A stretch of DNA of 64,000 nt from Linyphia triangularis (GCA_963978545.1 OZ021722.1:3352001-3416000); one strand, 5' to 3'. Shown: positions 13,401-25,237, numbered from the stretch's first letter. Program-made: numbers and translations. The notes: a model not told the origin generated them from the sequence alone.

Positions 13401-14402
13401 CTTTATTTCAAATCTGCCCAAAAAAAGGACCCTTAATTCAGTTTATAGCCCAAAATGTAGGTAAAATTCAGAAATTTTCAGTGTTTGAAATGCAGTCCTT
13501 TTTTGGGATCAACTTTCGACCCCCTTAATATTTAGTGGTTGTTAAGATTTTCGTTTTTAAGAATCTCCTATTAATGAACTTCAATGTGGCCAAGTTACAA
13601 CATTGTGCTCCCAAAACTCTCTGTGTAAAAATTATGTATGTGTACCACTGAAAAAAACAACTTTGCAAATTTTGACCCCCTTAATATTTTGTGGTTGTTA
13701 AGATTTTCGTTTTTAAGAATCTCCTATAGAAGACCTTAAATGTGGCCAAGTCACAATACTGTGCTCAAAATACACTACGAGTAAAAATTCAAAAACTCCA
13801 AAATACAATCAATGTATTTTCAAAGGGAAATTTTGAACTTTGAAAATAATGGCTCAAATGCTACCAAATTTTTTTTGGGGACCTGAAATATCTTTTATAT
13901 TCATATTCTGTCCTAATGTGACTGAAAAAATAATTTTTTGAATTTTCAAATTTTTCGAAATTTTTCAAAGGGGTTAGCCTTAGGAAATTTTATGAAAAAA
14001 TCACTTTTCCAAAAAATAATTTTTTGAATTTTCAAATTTTTCGAAATTTTTCAAAGGGGTTAGTCTTAGGAAATTTTATGAAAAAATCACTTTTCCAAAA
14101 AAAAATTTTTGAATTTTCAAATTTTTCAAAGGGGTTAGCCTTAGGAAATTTTATGAAAAAAATCACTTTTCCAAAAAATAATTTTTTGAATTTTCAAATT
14201 TTTTGAAATTTTTCAAAGGGGGCCTTAGGAAATTTTATGAAAAAATCACTTTTCCAAAAAATAATTTTTTGAATTTTCAAATTTTTCGAAATTTTTCAAA
14301 GGGGTTAGCCTTAGGAAATTTTATGAAAAAATCACTTTTCCAAAAAATGGCTCAAAATGCTTCCAGATTTTGGTTTTAAAATAGAAATATGATTAACAGT
14401 CA
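13401..14402 (+). repeat. Enlarged satellite A monomer, type 1 (1,002 bp)
   Basis: An A monomer in which the segment around positions 530-615 is present five times, adding 331 bp; one more A in the run after TCTGCCC makes 1,002. It carries G491C (ATATCTTTTATATT) and A513T (CTGTCCTAATG), which all seven enlarged monomers share. It ends with T663A (GATTAACAGT). Short open frames exist across the minisatellite, but they start only at TTG, are low-complexity, and are copied with the repeat; I do not call them genes. Confidence 0.93.
13931..14347 (+). repeat. Minisatellite, five ~77-86 bp units
   Basis: The landmark GAATTTTC recurs at 13940, 14026, 14111, 14188 and 14271, giving steps of 86, 85, 77 and 83 bp. 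Units run through TTTTCGAAATTTTTCAAAG, the TTAGCCTTAGGAAATTTTAT stretch and CACTTTTCCAAAAAA. Unit 3 lacks the CGAAATTTTTC part; unit 4 has TTTTTTGAAATT and lost TTAG, giving AAAGGGGGCCTTAGG. These defects recur in the other type 1 enlarged monomers. Confidence 0.93.
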
Positions 14403-15742
14403 CTTTATTTCAAATCTGCCCAAAAAAGGACCCTTAATTCAGTTTATAGCCCAAAATGTAGGTAAAATTCAGAAATTTTCAGTGTTTGAAATGCAGTCCT
14501 TTTTTGGGATCAACTTTCGACCCCCTTAATATTTAGTGGTTGTTAAGATTTTCGTTTTTAAGAATCTCCTATTAATGAACTTCAATGTGGCCAAGTTACA
14601 ACATTGTGCTCCCAAAACTCTCTGTGTAAAAATTATGTATGTGTACCACTGAAAAAAACAACTTTGCAAATTTTGACCCCCTTAATATTTTGTGGTTGTT
14701 AAGATTTTCGTTTTTAAGAATCTCCTATAGAAGACCTTAAATGTGGCCAAGTCACAATACTGTGCTCAAAATACACTACGAGTAAAAATTCAAAAACTCC
14801 AAAATACAATCAATGTATTTTCAAAGGGAAATTTTGAACTTTGAAAATAATGGCTCAAATGCTACCAAATTTTTTTTGGGGACCTGAAATATGTTTTATA
14901 TTCATATTCTGTCCAAATGTGACTGAAAAAATAATTTTTTGAATTTTCAAATTTTTCGAAATTTTTCAAAGGGGTTAGCCTTAGGAAATTTTATGAAAAA
15001 ATCACTTTTCCAAAAAATGGCTCAAAATGCTTCCAGATTTTGGTTTTAAAATAGAAATATGATTAACAGTCACTTTATTTCAAATCTGCCCAAAAAAGGA
15101 CCCTTAATTCAGTTTATAGCCCAAAATGTAGGTAAAATTCAGAAATTTTCAGTGTTTGAAATGCAGTCCTTTTTTGGGATCAACTTTCGACCCCCTTAAT
15201 ATTTAGTGGTTGTTAAGATTTTCGTTTTTAAGAATCTCCTATTAATGAACTTCAATGTGGCCAAGTTACAACATTGTGCTCCCAAAACTCTCTGTGTAAA
15301 AATTATGTATGTGTACCACTGAAAAAAACAACTTTGCAAATTTTGACCCCCTTAATATTTTGTGGTTGTTAAGATTTTCGTTTTTAAGAATCTCCTATAG
15401 AAGACCTTAAATGTGGCCAAGTCACAATACTGTGCTCAAAATACACTACGAGTAAAAATTCAAAAACTCCAAAATACAATCAATGTATTTTCAAAGGGAA
15501 ATTTTGAACTTTGAAAATAATGGCTCAAATGCTACCAAATTTTTTTTTGGGACCTGAAATATGTTTTATATTCATATTCTGTCCAAATGTGACTGAAAAA
15601 ATTATTTTTTGAATTTTCAAATTTTTCGAAATTTTTCAAAGGGGTTAGCCTTAGGAAATTTTATGAAAAAATCACTTTTCCAAAAAATGGCTCAAAATGC
15701 TTCCAGATTTTGGTTTTAAAATAGAAATATGATTTACAGTCA
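14403..15742 (+). repeat. Satellite A array, two monomers between enlarged monomers
   Basis: Monomers start at 14403 and 15073, both 670 bp. The first ends with the T663A variant GATTAACAGT, the second with the normal GATTTACAGT. The second has TTTTTTTTTGGGACC in place of the usual eight T and four G, and a T in GAAAAAATTATTTT. The pair corresponds to 31260-32599 in giant repeat copy II. Confidence 0.93.
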
Positions 15743-16743
15743 CTTTATTTCAAATCTGCCCAAAAAAGGACCCTTAATTCAGTTTATAGCCCAAAATGTA
15801 GGTAAAATTCAGAAATTTTCAGTGTTTGAAATGCAGTCCTTTTTTGGGATCAACTTTCGACCCCCTTAATATTTAGTGGTTGTTAAGATTTTCGTTTTTA
15901 AGAATCTCCTATTAATGAACTTCAATGTGGCCAAGTTACAACATTGTGCTCCCAAAACTCTCTGTGTAAAAATTATGTATGTGTACCACTGAAAAAAACA
16001 ACTTTGCAAATTTTGACCCCCTTAATATTTTGTGGTTGTTAAGATTTTCGTTTTTAAGAATCTCCTATAGAAGACCTTAAATGTGGCCAAGTCACAATAC
16101 TGTGCTCAAAATACACTACGAGTAAAAATTCAAAAACTCCAAAATACAATCAATGTATTTTCAAAGGGAAATTTTGAACTTTGAAAATAATGGCTCAAAT
16201 GCTACCAAATTTTTTTTGGGGACCTGAAATATCTTTTATATTCATATTCTGTCCTAATGTGACTGAAAAAATAATTTTTTGAATTTTCAAATTTTTCGAA
16301 ATTTTTCAAAGGGGTTAGCCTTAGGAAATTTTATGAAAAAATCACTTTTCCAAAAAATAATTTTTTGAATTTTCAAATTTTTCGAAATTTTTCAAAGGGG
16401 TTAGTCTTAGGAAATTTTATGAAAAAATCACTTTTCCAAAAAAAATTTTTAGAATTTTCAAATTTTTCAAAGGGGTTAGCCTTAGGAAATTTTATGAAAA
16501 AAATCACTTTTCCAAAAAATAATTTTTTGAATTTTCAAATTTTTCGAAATTTTTCAAAGGGGGCCTTAGGAAATTTTATGAAAAAATCACTTTTCCAAAA
16601 AATAATTTTTTGAATTTTCAAATTTTTCGAAATTTTTCAAAGGGGTTAGACTTAGGAAATTTTATGAAAAAATCACTTTTCCAAAAAATTTCTCAAAATG
16701 CTTCCAGATTTTGGTTTTAAAAGAGAAATATATTTTACAGTAA
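15743..16743 (+). repeat. Enlarged satellite A monomer, type 2, entering satellite B (1,001 bp)
   Basis: It shares G491C and A513T and the five-unit minisatellite with the type 1 copies, but has its own marks: TTTTTAGAATTTTC in unit 3, TTTTTCGAAATT retained in unit 4, GGTTAGACTTAGG in unit 5, AAATTTCTCAAAATG in place of AAATGGCTCAAAATG, and AAAAGAGAAATATATTTTAC near the end. All four type 2 copies in the window lead straight into satellite B. The right end is transitional and already has satellite B-like bases. Confidence 0.92.
16272..16688 (+). repeat. Minisatellite, five ~77-86 bp units (type 2)
   Basis: Same architecture as at 13931-14347 with type 2 substitutions. Removal of one base from the A run plus the extra A in TTTTTAGAATT shifts one reading frame, so a longer low-complexity frame (16365-16613) stays open here. 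It begins at TTG and consists of repeated NFSKG...LGNFMKK peptides, which is what translation of an A/T-rich minisatellite gives. Confidence 0.92.
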
Positions 16744-18362
16744 ATTTTTATTAAATCTGCCCAAGAAAGGACCCTCAAATCGCTTTATAAACCAAGCTGT
16801 CGGTATAATTCAGAAAAATCCAAAATAACGCGTTAACACAGAAATAGAGACGTTTTTGAACGCAATTTTTGAAACTAGTTGGGAATTGTCCGAAATGCTT
16901 TAAAATTTTAGCTGTGACCTTAGAGTATGCTCAAAAGTTACTTTTTATCAAAACTGTTCAAGAAAGGACCCTTATATCGATTTATATCCCAAATTATCGG
17001 TAAAATTCAGAAAAATCCAAAATAACGCGTTAACACAGAAATAGAGACGATTTTGAAAGCAATTTTTAAAACTAGCTGGGAATTGTCCGAAATGCTTTGA
17101 AAATGATCAAAAGTAACTTTTTATCAAAACTGTCAAGAAAGGACCCTTTAATCGCTTTATACCCCAAATTATCGGTAAAATTCAGAAAAATCCAAAATAA
17201 CGCGTTAACACAGAAATAGAGACGATTTTGAACGATATTTTTAAAACTAGCTGGGAATTGTCCGAAATGCTTTGAAAATGCTCAAGAGTTACTTTTTATC
17301 AAAACTGCCAGGAAAGGACCCTTAAATCGCTTTATAGCCCAAACTGTCGGTAAAATTCAGAAAAATCCAAAATAACGCGTTAACACAGAAATAGAGACGA
17401 TTTTGAACGATATTTTTAAAACTAGCTGGGAATTGTCCGAAATGCTTTGAAAATGCTCAAGAGTTACTTTTTATCAAAACTGTCAAGAAAGGACCCTTAA
17501 ATCGCTTTATAGCCCAAACTGTCGGTAAAATTCAGAAAAATCCAAAATAACGCGTTAACACAGAAATAGAGACGATTTTGAAAGCAATTTTTAAAACTAG
17601 CTGGGAATTGTCCGAAATGCTTTGAAAATGCTCAAAAGTAACTTTTTATCAAAACAGTCAAGAAAGGACCCTATAATCGCTTTATAGCCCAAACTGTTGT
17701 TAGAATTCCGAAAAATCCAAAATAACGCGTTAACACAGAAATAGAGACGGTTTTGAACGCTATTTCTGAAACTAGCTGGGAATTGTACGAAATGCTTTAA
17801 AATTTTAGCTGTGATCTAAGAGTATGCTTAAAAGTTACTTTTTATCAAAACTGTTCAAGAAAGGACCCTTAAATCGATTTATAGCCTAAACTGTCGGTAA
17901 ATTTCAGAAAAATCCAAAATAACGCGTTAACACAGAAATAGAGACGATTTTGAACGATATTTTTAAAACTAGCTGGGAAATGTCCGAAATGCTTTGAAAA
18001 TGCTCAACAGTTACTTTTTATCAAAACTGTTCAAGAAAAGACCCTTCAATCGATTTATAGCCCAATCTGTCGGGAAAATTCAGAAAAATCCAAAATAACG
18101 CGTAGGCACAGAAATAGAGACGGTTTTGAACGAAATTTTGGAATTTAGCTGGGAAATGTCCGAAATGTGTCAAATTTAGCTGTTAACATAGGAGAATGCT
18201 TAAGAGTTACTTTTTATCAAAACTATCCAAGAAAGGTCCCTTAAATCGCTTTATAGCCCAAACTGTCGTTAAAATTCAAAAAAATCCAAAATAACGCGTT
18301 TGCTCAGAAATGGAGAGGATTTTGTACGAAATTTTGAAACTAGCTGGGAAATTTTAGTTGAA
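16744..18362 (+). repeat. Satellite B block I, 9 units of 175-197 bp
   Basis: The landmark GGACCCT (or a one-base variant) occurs at 16769, 16966, 17141, 17316, 17491, 17666, 17863, 18039 and 18235, so steps are 197, 175, 175, 175, 175, 197, 176 and 196. Long units keep a ~22-bp stretch around TTTTAGCTGTGACCTTAGAG that short units have lost. Units carry TAACGCGTTA, CACAGAAATAGAGACG, ACTAGCTGGGAATTGTCCG and TTTTTATCAAAACTG. The first unit begins in homology with satellite A; the last stops abruptly at AAATTTTAGTTGAA before A sequence. The last two units are the most diverged, as expected at an array edge. Confidence 0.94.
16826..16835. other. TAACGCGTTA palindrome, conserved box of satellite B (first copy)
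   Basis: A perfect 10-bp palindrome with two CpG steps in AT-rich surroundings. It recurs in nearly every B unit (for example 17023, 17198, 17373, 17548) and stays linked to the following CACAGAAATAGAGACG. The last two units of each block have altered forms (ACGCGTAGGCACAG, ACGCGTTTGCTCAG). It could be a protein-binding site, but only the sequence conservation is seen. Confidence 0.6.
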
Positions 18363-18554
18363 GACCTGAAATATGTTTTATATTCATATTCTGTCCAAAT
18401 GTGACTGAAAAAATAATTTTTTGAATTTTCAAATTTTTCGAAATTTTTCAAAGGGGTTAGCCTTAGGAAATTTTATGAAAAAATCACTTTTCCAAAAAAT
18501 GGCTCAAAATGCTTCCAGATTTTGGTTTTAAAATAGAAATATGATTTACAGTCA
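18363..18554 (+). repeat. Partial satellite A monomer (positions 479-670) after B block I
   Basis: Satellite B stops and A resumes sharply at GACCTGAAATATG, position 479 of the monomer; 192 bp bring the array back into phase at 18555. The same junction follows all four B blocks, so it is an inherited breakpoint and not four separate events. The short common AAATTTT on both sides would allow a microhomology join. Confidence 0.93.
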
Positions 18555-21500
18555 CTTTATTTCAAATCTGCCCAAAAAAGGACCCTTAATTCAGTTTATA
18601 GCCCAAAATGTAGGTAAAATTCAGAAATTTTCAGTGTTTGAAATGCAGTCCTTTTTTGGGATCAACTTTCGACCCCCTTAATATTTAGTGGTTGTTAAGA
18701 TTTTCGTTTTTAAGAATCTCCTATTAATGAACTTCAATGTGGCCAAGTTACAACATTGTGCTCCCAAAACTCTCTGTGTAAAAATTATGTATGTGTACCA
18801 CTGAAAAAAACAACTTTGCAAATTTTGACCCCCTTAATATTTTGTGGTTGTTAAGATTTTCGTTTTTAAGAATCTCCTATAGAAGACCTTAAATGTGGCC
18901 AAGTCACAATACTGTGCTCAAAATACACTACGAGTAAAAATTCAAAAACTCCAAAATACAATCAATGTATTTTCAAAGGGAAATTTTGAACTTTGAAAAT
19001 AATGGCTCAAATGCTACCAAATTTTTTTTGGGGACCTGAAATATGTTTTATATTCATATTCTGTCCAAATGTGACTGAAAAAATAATTTTTTGAATTTTC
19101 AAATTTTTCGAAATTTTTCAAAGGGGTTTTAGCCTTAGGAAATTTTATGAAAAAATCACTTTTCCAAAAAATGGCTCAAAATGCTTCCAGATTTTGGTTT
19201 TAAAATAGAAATATGATTTACAGTCACTTTATTTCAAATCTGCAAAAAAAAGGACCCTTAATTCAGTTTATAGCCCAAAATGTAGGTAAAATTCAGAAAT
19301 TTTCAGTGTTTGAAATGCAGTCCTTTTTTGGGATCAACTTTCGACCCCCTTAATATTTAGTGGTTGTTAAGATTTTCGTTTTTAAGAATCTCCTATTAAT
19401 GAACTTCAATGTGGCCAAGTTACAACATTGTGCTCCCAAAACTCTCTGTGTAAAAATTATGTATGTGTACCACTGAAAAAAACAACTTTGCAAATTTTGA
19501 CCCCCTTAATATTTTGTGGTTGTTAAGATTTTCGTTTTTAAGAATCTCCTATAGAAGACCTTAAATGTGGCCAAGTCACAATACTGTGCTCAAAATACAC
19601 TACGAGTAAAAATTCAAAAACTCCAAAATACAATCAATGTATTTTCAAAGGGAAATTTTGAACTTTGAAAATAATGGCTCAAATGCTACCAAATTTTTTT
19701 TGGGGACCTGAAATATGTTTTATATTCATATTCTGTCCAAATGTGACTGAAAAAATAATTTTTTGAATTTTCAAATTTTTCGAAATTTTTCAAAGGGGTT
19801 AGCCTTAGGAAATTTTATGAAAAAATCACTTTTCCAAAAAATGGCTCAAAATGCTTCCAGATTTTGGTTTTAAAATAGAAATATGATTTACAGTCACTTT
19901 ATTTCAAATCTGCCCAAAAAAGGACCCTTAATTCAGTTTATAGCCCAAAATGTAGGTAAAATTCAGAAATTTTCAGTGTTTGAAATGCAGTCCTTTTTTG
20001 GGATCAACTTTCGACCCCCTTAATATTTAGTGGTTGTTAAGATTTTCGTTTTTAAGAATCTCCTATTAATGAACTTCAATGTGGCCAAGTTACAACATTG
20101 TGCTCCCAAAACTCTCTGTGTAAAAATTATGTATGTGTACCACTGAAAAAAACAACTTTGCAAATTTTGACCCCCTTAATATTTTGTGGTTGTTAAGATT
20201 TTCGTTTTTAAGAATCTCCTATAGAAGACCTTAAATGTGGCCAAGTCACAATACTGTGCTCAAAATACACTACGAGTAAAAATTCAAAAACTCCAAAATA
20301 CAATCAATGTATTTTCAAAGGGAAATTTTGAACTTTGAAAATAATGGCTCAAATGCTACCAAATTTTTTTTGGGGACCTGAAATATGTTTTATATTCATA
20401 TTCTGTCCAAATGTGACTGAAAAAATAATTTTTTGAATTTTCAAATTTTTCGAAATTTTTCAAAGGGGTTAGCCTTAGGAAATTTTATGAAAAAATCACT
20501 TTTCCAAAAAATGGCTCAAAATGCTTCCAGATTTTGGTTTTAAAATAGAAATATGATTTACAGTCACTTTATTTCAAATCTGCCCAAAAAAGGACCCTTA
20601 ATTCAGTTTATAGCCCAAAATGTAGGTAAAATTCAGAAATTTTCAGTGTTTGAAATGCAGTCCTTTTTTGGGATCAACTTTCGACCCCCTTAATATTTAG
20701 TGGTTGTTAAGATTTTCGTTTTTAAGAATCTCCTATTAATGAACTTCAATGTGGCCAAGTTACAACATTGTGCTCCCAAAACTCTCTGTGTAAAAATTAT
20801 GTATGTGTACCACTGAAAAAAACAACTTTGCAAATTTTGACCCCCTTAATATTTTGTGGTTGTTAAGATTTTCGTTTTTAAGAATCTCCTATAGAAGACC
20901 TTAAATGTGGCCAAGTCACAATACTGTGCTCAAAATACACTACGAGTAAAAATTCAAAAACTCCAAAATACAATCAATGTATTTTCAAAGGGAAATTTTG
21001 AACTTTGAAAATAATGGCTCAAATGCTACCAAATTTTTTTTGGGGACCTGAAATATGTTTTATATTCATATTCTGTCCAAATGTGACTGAAAAAATAATT
21101 TTTTGAATTTTCAAATTTTTCGAAATTTTTCAAAGGGGTTAGCCTTAGGAAATTTTATGAAAAAATCACTTTTCCAAAAAATGGCTCAAAATGCTTCCAG
21201 ATTTTGGTTTTAAAATAGATATATGATTTACAGTCACTTTATTTTAAATCTGCCCAAAAAAGGACCCTTAATTCAGTTTATAGCCCAAAATGTAGGTAAA
21301 ATTCAGAAATTTTCAGTGTTTGAAATGCAGTCCTTTTTTGGGATCAACTTTCGACCCCCTTAATATTTAGTGGTTGTTAAGATTTTCGTTTTTAAGAATC
21401 TCCTATTAATGAACTTCAATGTGGCCAAGTTACAACATTGTGCTCCCAAAACTCTCTGTGTAAAAATTATGTATGTGTACCACTGAAAAAAACAACTTTG

Positions 21501-24500
21501 CAAATTTTGACCCCCTTAATATTTTGTGGTTGTTAAGATTTTCGTTTTTAAGAATCTCCTATAGAAGACCTTAAATGTGGCCAAGTCACAATACTGTGCT
21601 CAAAATACACTACGAGTAAAAATTCAAAAACTCCAAAATACAATCAATGTATTTTCAAAGGGAAATTTTGAACTTTGAAAATAATGGCTCAAATGCTACC
21701 AAATTTTTTTTGGGGACCTGAAATATGTTTTATATTCATATTCTGTCCAAATGTGACTGAAAAAATAATTTTTTGAATTTTCAAATTTTTCGAAATTTTT
21801 CAAAGGGGTTAGCCTTAGGAAATTTTATGAAAAAATCACTTTTCCAAAAAATGGCTCAAAATGCTTCCAGATTTTGGTTTTAAAATAGAAATATGATTTA
21901 CAGTCACTTTATTTCAAATCTGCCCAAAAAAGGACCCTTAATTCAGTTTATAGCCCAAAATGTAGGTAAAATTCAGAAATTTTCAGTGTTTGAAATGCAG
22001 TCCTTTTTTGGGATCAACTTTCGACCCCCTTAATATTTAGTGGTTGTTAAGATTTTCGTTTTTAAGAATCTCCTATTAATGAACTTCAATGTGGCCAAGT
22101 TACAACATTGTGCTCCCAAAACTCTCTGTGTAAAAATTATGTATGTGTACCACTGAAAAAAACAACTTTGCAAATTTTGACCCCCTTAATATTTTGTGGT
22201 TGTTAAGATTTTCGTTTTTAAGAATCTCCTATAGAAGACCTTAAATGTGGCCAAGTCACAATACTGTGCTCAAAATACACTACGAGTAAAAATTCAAAAA
22301 CTCCAAAATACAATCAATGTATTTTCAAAGGGAAATTTTGAACTTTGAAAATAATGGCTCAAATGCTACCAAATTTTTTTTGGGGACCTGAAATATGTTT
22401 TATATTCATATTCTGTCCAAATGTGACTGAAAAAATAATTTTTTGAATTTTCAAATTTTTCGAAATTTTTCAAAGGGGTTAGCTTTAGGAAATTTTATGA
22501 AAAAATCACTTTTCCAAAAAATGGCTCAAAATGCTTCCAGATTTTGGTTTTAAAATAGAAATATGATTTACAGTCACTTTATTTCAAATCTGCCCAAAAA
22601 AGGACCCTTAATTCAGTTTATAGCCCAAAATGTAGGTAAAATTCAGAAATTTTCAGTGTTTGAAATGCAGTCCTTTTTTGGGATCAACTTTCGACCCCCT
22701 TAATATTTAGTGGTTGTTAAGATTTTCGTTTTTAAGAATCTCCTATTAATGAACTTCAATGTGGCCAAGTTACAACATTGTGCTCCCAAAACTCTCTGTG
22801 TAAAAATTATGTATGTGTACCACTGAAAAAAACAACTTTGCAAATTTTGATCCCCTTAATATTTTGTGGTTGTTAAGATTTTCGTTTTTAAGAATCTCCT
22901 ATAGAAGACCTTAAATGTGGCCAAGTCACAATACTGTGCTCAAAATACACTACGAGTAAAAATTCAAAAACTCCAAAATACAATCAATGTATTTTCAAAG
23001 GGAAATTTTGAACTTTGAAAATAATGGCTCAAATGCTACCAAATTTTTTTTGGGGACCTGAAATATGTTTTATATTCATATTCTGTCCAAATGTGACTGA
23101 AAAAATAATTTTTTGAATTTTCAAATTTTTCGAAATTTTTCAAAGGGGTTAGCCTTAGGAAATTTTATGAAAAAATCACTTTTCCAAAAAATGGCTCAAA
23201 ATGCTTCCAGATTTTGGTTTTAAAATAGAAATATGATTTACAGTCACTTTATTTCAAATCTGCCCAAAAAAGGACCCTTAATTCAGTTTATAGCCCAAAA
23301 TGTAGGTAAAATTCAGAAATTTTCAGTGTTTGAAATGCAGTCCTTTTTTGGGATCAACTTTCGACCCCCTTAATATTTAGTGGTTGTTAAGATTTTCGTT
23401 TTTAAGAATCTCCTATTAATGAACTTCAATGTGGCCAAGTTACAACATTGTGCTCCCAAAACTCTCTGTGTAAAAATTATGTATGTGTACCACTGAAAAA
23501 AACAACTTTGCAAATTTTGACCCCCTTAATATTTTGTGGTTGTTAAGATTTTCGTTTTTAAGAATCTCCTATAGAAGACCTTAAATGTGGCCAAGTCACA
23601 ATACTGTGCTCAAAATACACTACGAGTAAAAATTCAAAAACTCCAAAATACAATCAATGTATTTTCAAAAGGGAAATTTTGAACTTTGAAAATAATGGCT
23701 CAAATGCTACCAAATTTTTTTTGGGGACCTGAAATATGTTTTATATTCATATTCTGTCCAAATGTGACTGAAAAAATAATTTTTTGAATTTTCAAATTTT
23801 TCGAAATTTTTCAAAGGGGTTAGCTTTAGGAAATTTTATGAAAAAATCACTTTTCCAAAAAATGGCTCAAAATGCTTCCAGATTTTGGTTTTAAAATAGA
23901 AATATGATTTACAGTCACTTTATTTCAAATCTGCCCAAAAAAGGACCCTTAATTCAGCTTATAGCCCAAAATGTAGGTAAAATTCAGAAATTTTCAGTGT
24001 TTGAAATGCAGTCCTTTTTTGGGATCAACTTTCGACCCCCTTAATATTTAGTGGTTGTTAAGATTTTCGTTTTTAAGAATCTCCTATTAATGAACTTCAA
24101 TGTGGCCAAGTTACAACATTGTGCTCCCAAAACTCTCTGTGTAAAAATTATGTATGTGTACCACTGAAAAAAACAACTTTGCAAATTTTGACCCCCTTAA
24201 TATTTTGTGGTTGTTAAGATTTTCGTTTTTAAGAATCTCCTATAGAAGACCTTAAATGTGGCCAAGTCACAATACTGTGCTCAAAATACACTATGAGTAA
24301 AAATTCAAAAACTCCAAAATACAATCAATGTATTTTCAAAGGGAAATTTTGAACTTTGAAAATAATGGCTCAAATGCTACCAAATTTTTTTTGGGGGCCT
24401 GAAATATGTTTTATATTCATATTCTGTCCAAATGTGACTGAAAAAATAATTTTTTGAATTTTCAAATTTTTCGAAATTTTTCAAAGGGGTTAGCCTTATG

Positions 24501-24587
24501 AAATTTTATGAAAAAATCACTTTTCCAAAAAATGGCTCAAAATGCTTCCAGATTTTGGTTTTAAAATAGAAATATGATTTACAGTCA
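18555..24587 (+). repeat. Satellite A array, 9 monomers
   Basis: Monomers start at 18555, 19227, 19897, 20567, 21237, 21907, 22577, 23247 and 23918. Variants: two extra T in GGGGTTTTAGCC (18555 copy, 672 bp); TCTGCAAAAAAAAGG (19227); A654T at the end of 20567 followed by C9T at 21237; C578T in 21907 and 23247; TTTGATCCCC in 22577; one extra A in 23247; A480G, CAGCTTATAG, CTATGAG and CCTTATGAAA in 23918. The order of markers matches 35412-41441, about 16,855 bp downstream. Confidence 0.94.
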
Positions 24588-25237
24588 CTTTATTTCAAAT
24601 CTGCCCAAAAAAGGACCCTTAATTCAGTTTATAGCCCTAAATGTAGGTAAAATTCAGAAATTTTCAGTGTTTGAAATGCAGTCCTTTTTTGGGATCAACT
24701 TTCGACCCCCTTAATATTTAGTGGTTGTTAAGATTTTCGTTTTTAAGAATCTCCTATTAATGAACTTCAATGTGGCCAAGTTACAACATTGTGCTCCCAA
24801 AACTCTCTGTGTAAAAATTATGTATGTGTACCACTGAAAAAAAAAACTTTGCAAATTTTGACCCCCTTAATATTTTGTGGTTGTTAAGATTTTCGTTTTT
24901 AAGAATCTCCTATAGAAGACCTTAAATGTGGCCAAGTTACAATACTGTGCTCCAAATACACTACGAGTAAAAATTCAAAAACGGTACAATCAATGTATTT
25001 TCAAAGGGAAATTTTGAACTTTGAAAATAGTGGCTCAAATGCTACCAAATTTTTTTTGGGTACCTGAAATATGTTTTATATTCATATTCTGTCCAAATGT
25101 GACTGAAAAAATAATTTTTTGAATTTTCAAATTTTTCGAAATTTATTAGGAAATTTTATGAAAAAATCACTTTTCCAAAAAATGGCTCAAAATGCTTCCA
25201 GATTTTGGTTTTAAAATAGAAATATGATTTACAGTCA
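24588..25237 (+). repeat. Decayed satellite A monomer, 650 bp, at the seam between giant repeats
   Basis: This is the most diverged normal-type monomer I see. It has AGCCCTAAATG, a long A run in place of AAAAAACAAC, GTTACAATACTGTGCTCCAAA, loss of ~8 bp giving AAACGGTACAATC, GAAAATAGTGG, GGGTACCTG, and loss of TTTCAAAGGGGTTAGCC-like sequence giving CGAAATTTATTAGG. It lies where giant repeat copy I ends and copy II begins, and the next monomer's left half is also altered. Confidence 0.9.

Noticed and set aside
14024..14206. 60-residue open frame over the type 1 minisatellite, repeated at 29210-29392 and 30881-31063
   Set aside because: It starts at TTG, encodes only repeated low-complexity NFSKG/LGNFMKK peptides, and exists because the DNA repeat happens to keep one frame open. 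No domain and no codon signal.
16365..16613. 82-residue open frame over the type 2 minisatellite, repeated at 33222-33470, 42048-42296 and 61310-61558
   Set aside because: Same cause as above. A one-base change in an A run lengthens the frame. It is copied with the satellite and shows no sign of protein-level constraint.
16828..16833. MluI cell-cycle box (ACGCGT) as a promoter element
   Set aside because: The hexamer is a known yeast element, but here it is inside a tandem satellite with no gene nearby. I keep it only as part of the conserved palindrome.
16744..18362. CRISPR array
   Set aside because: The whole 175-197 bp unit repeats with no unique spacers, there are no cas genes, and the context is eukaryotic satellite.
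18269..18451. 60-residue minus-strand open frame over the B-to-A junction, repeated at 35126-35308, 44323-44505 and 63585-63767
   Set aside because: TTG start, half satellite B and half satellite A antisense, no recognisable domain. Its four copies follow from duplication of the junction.
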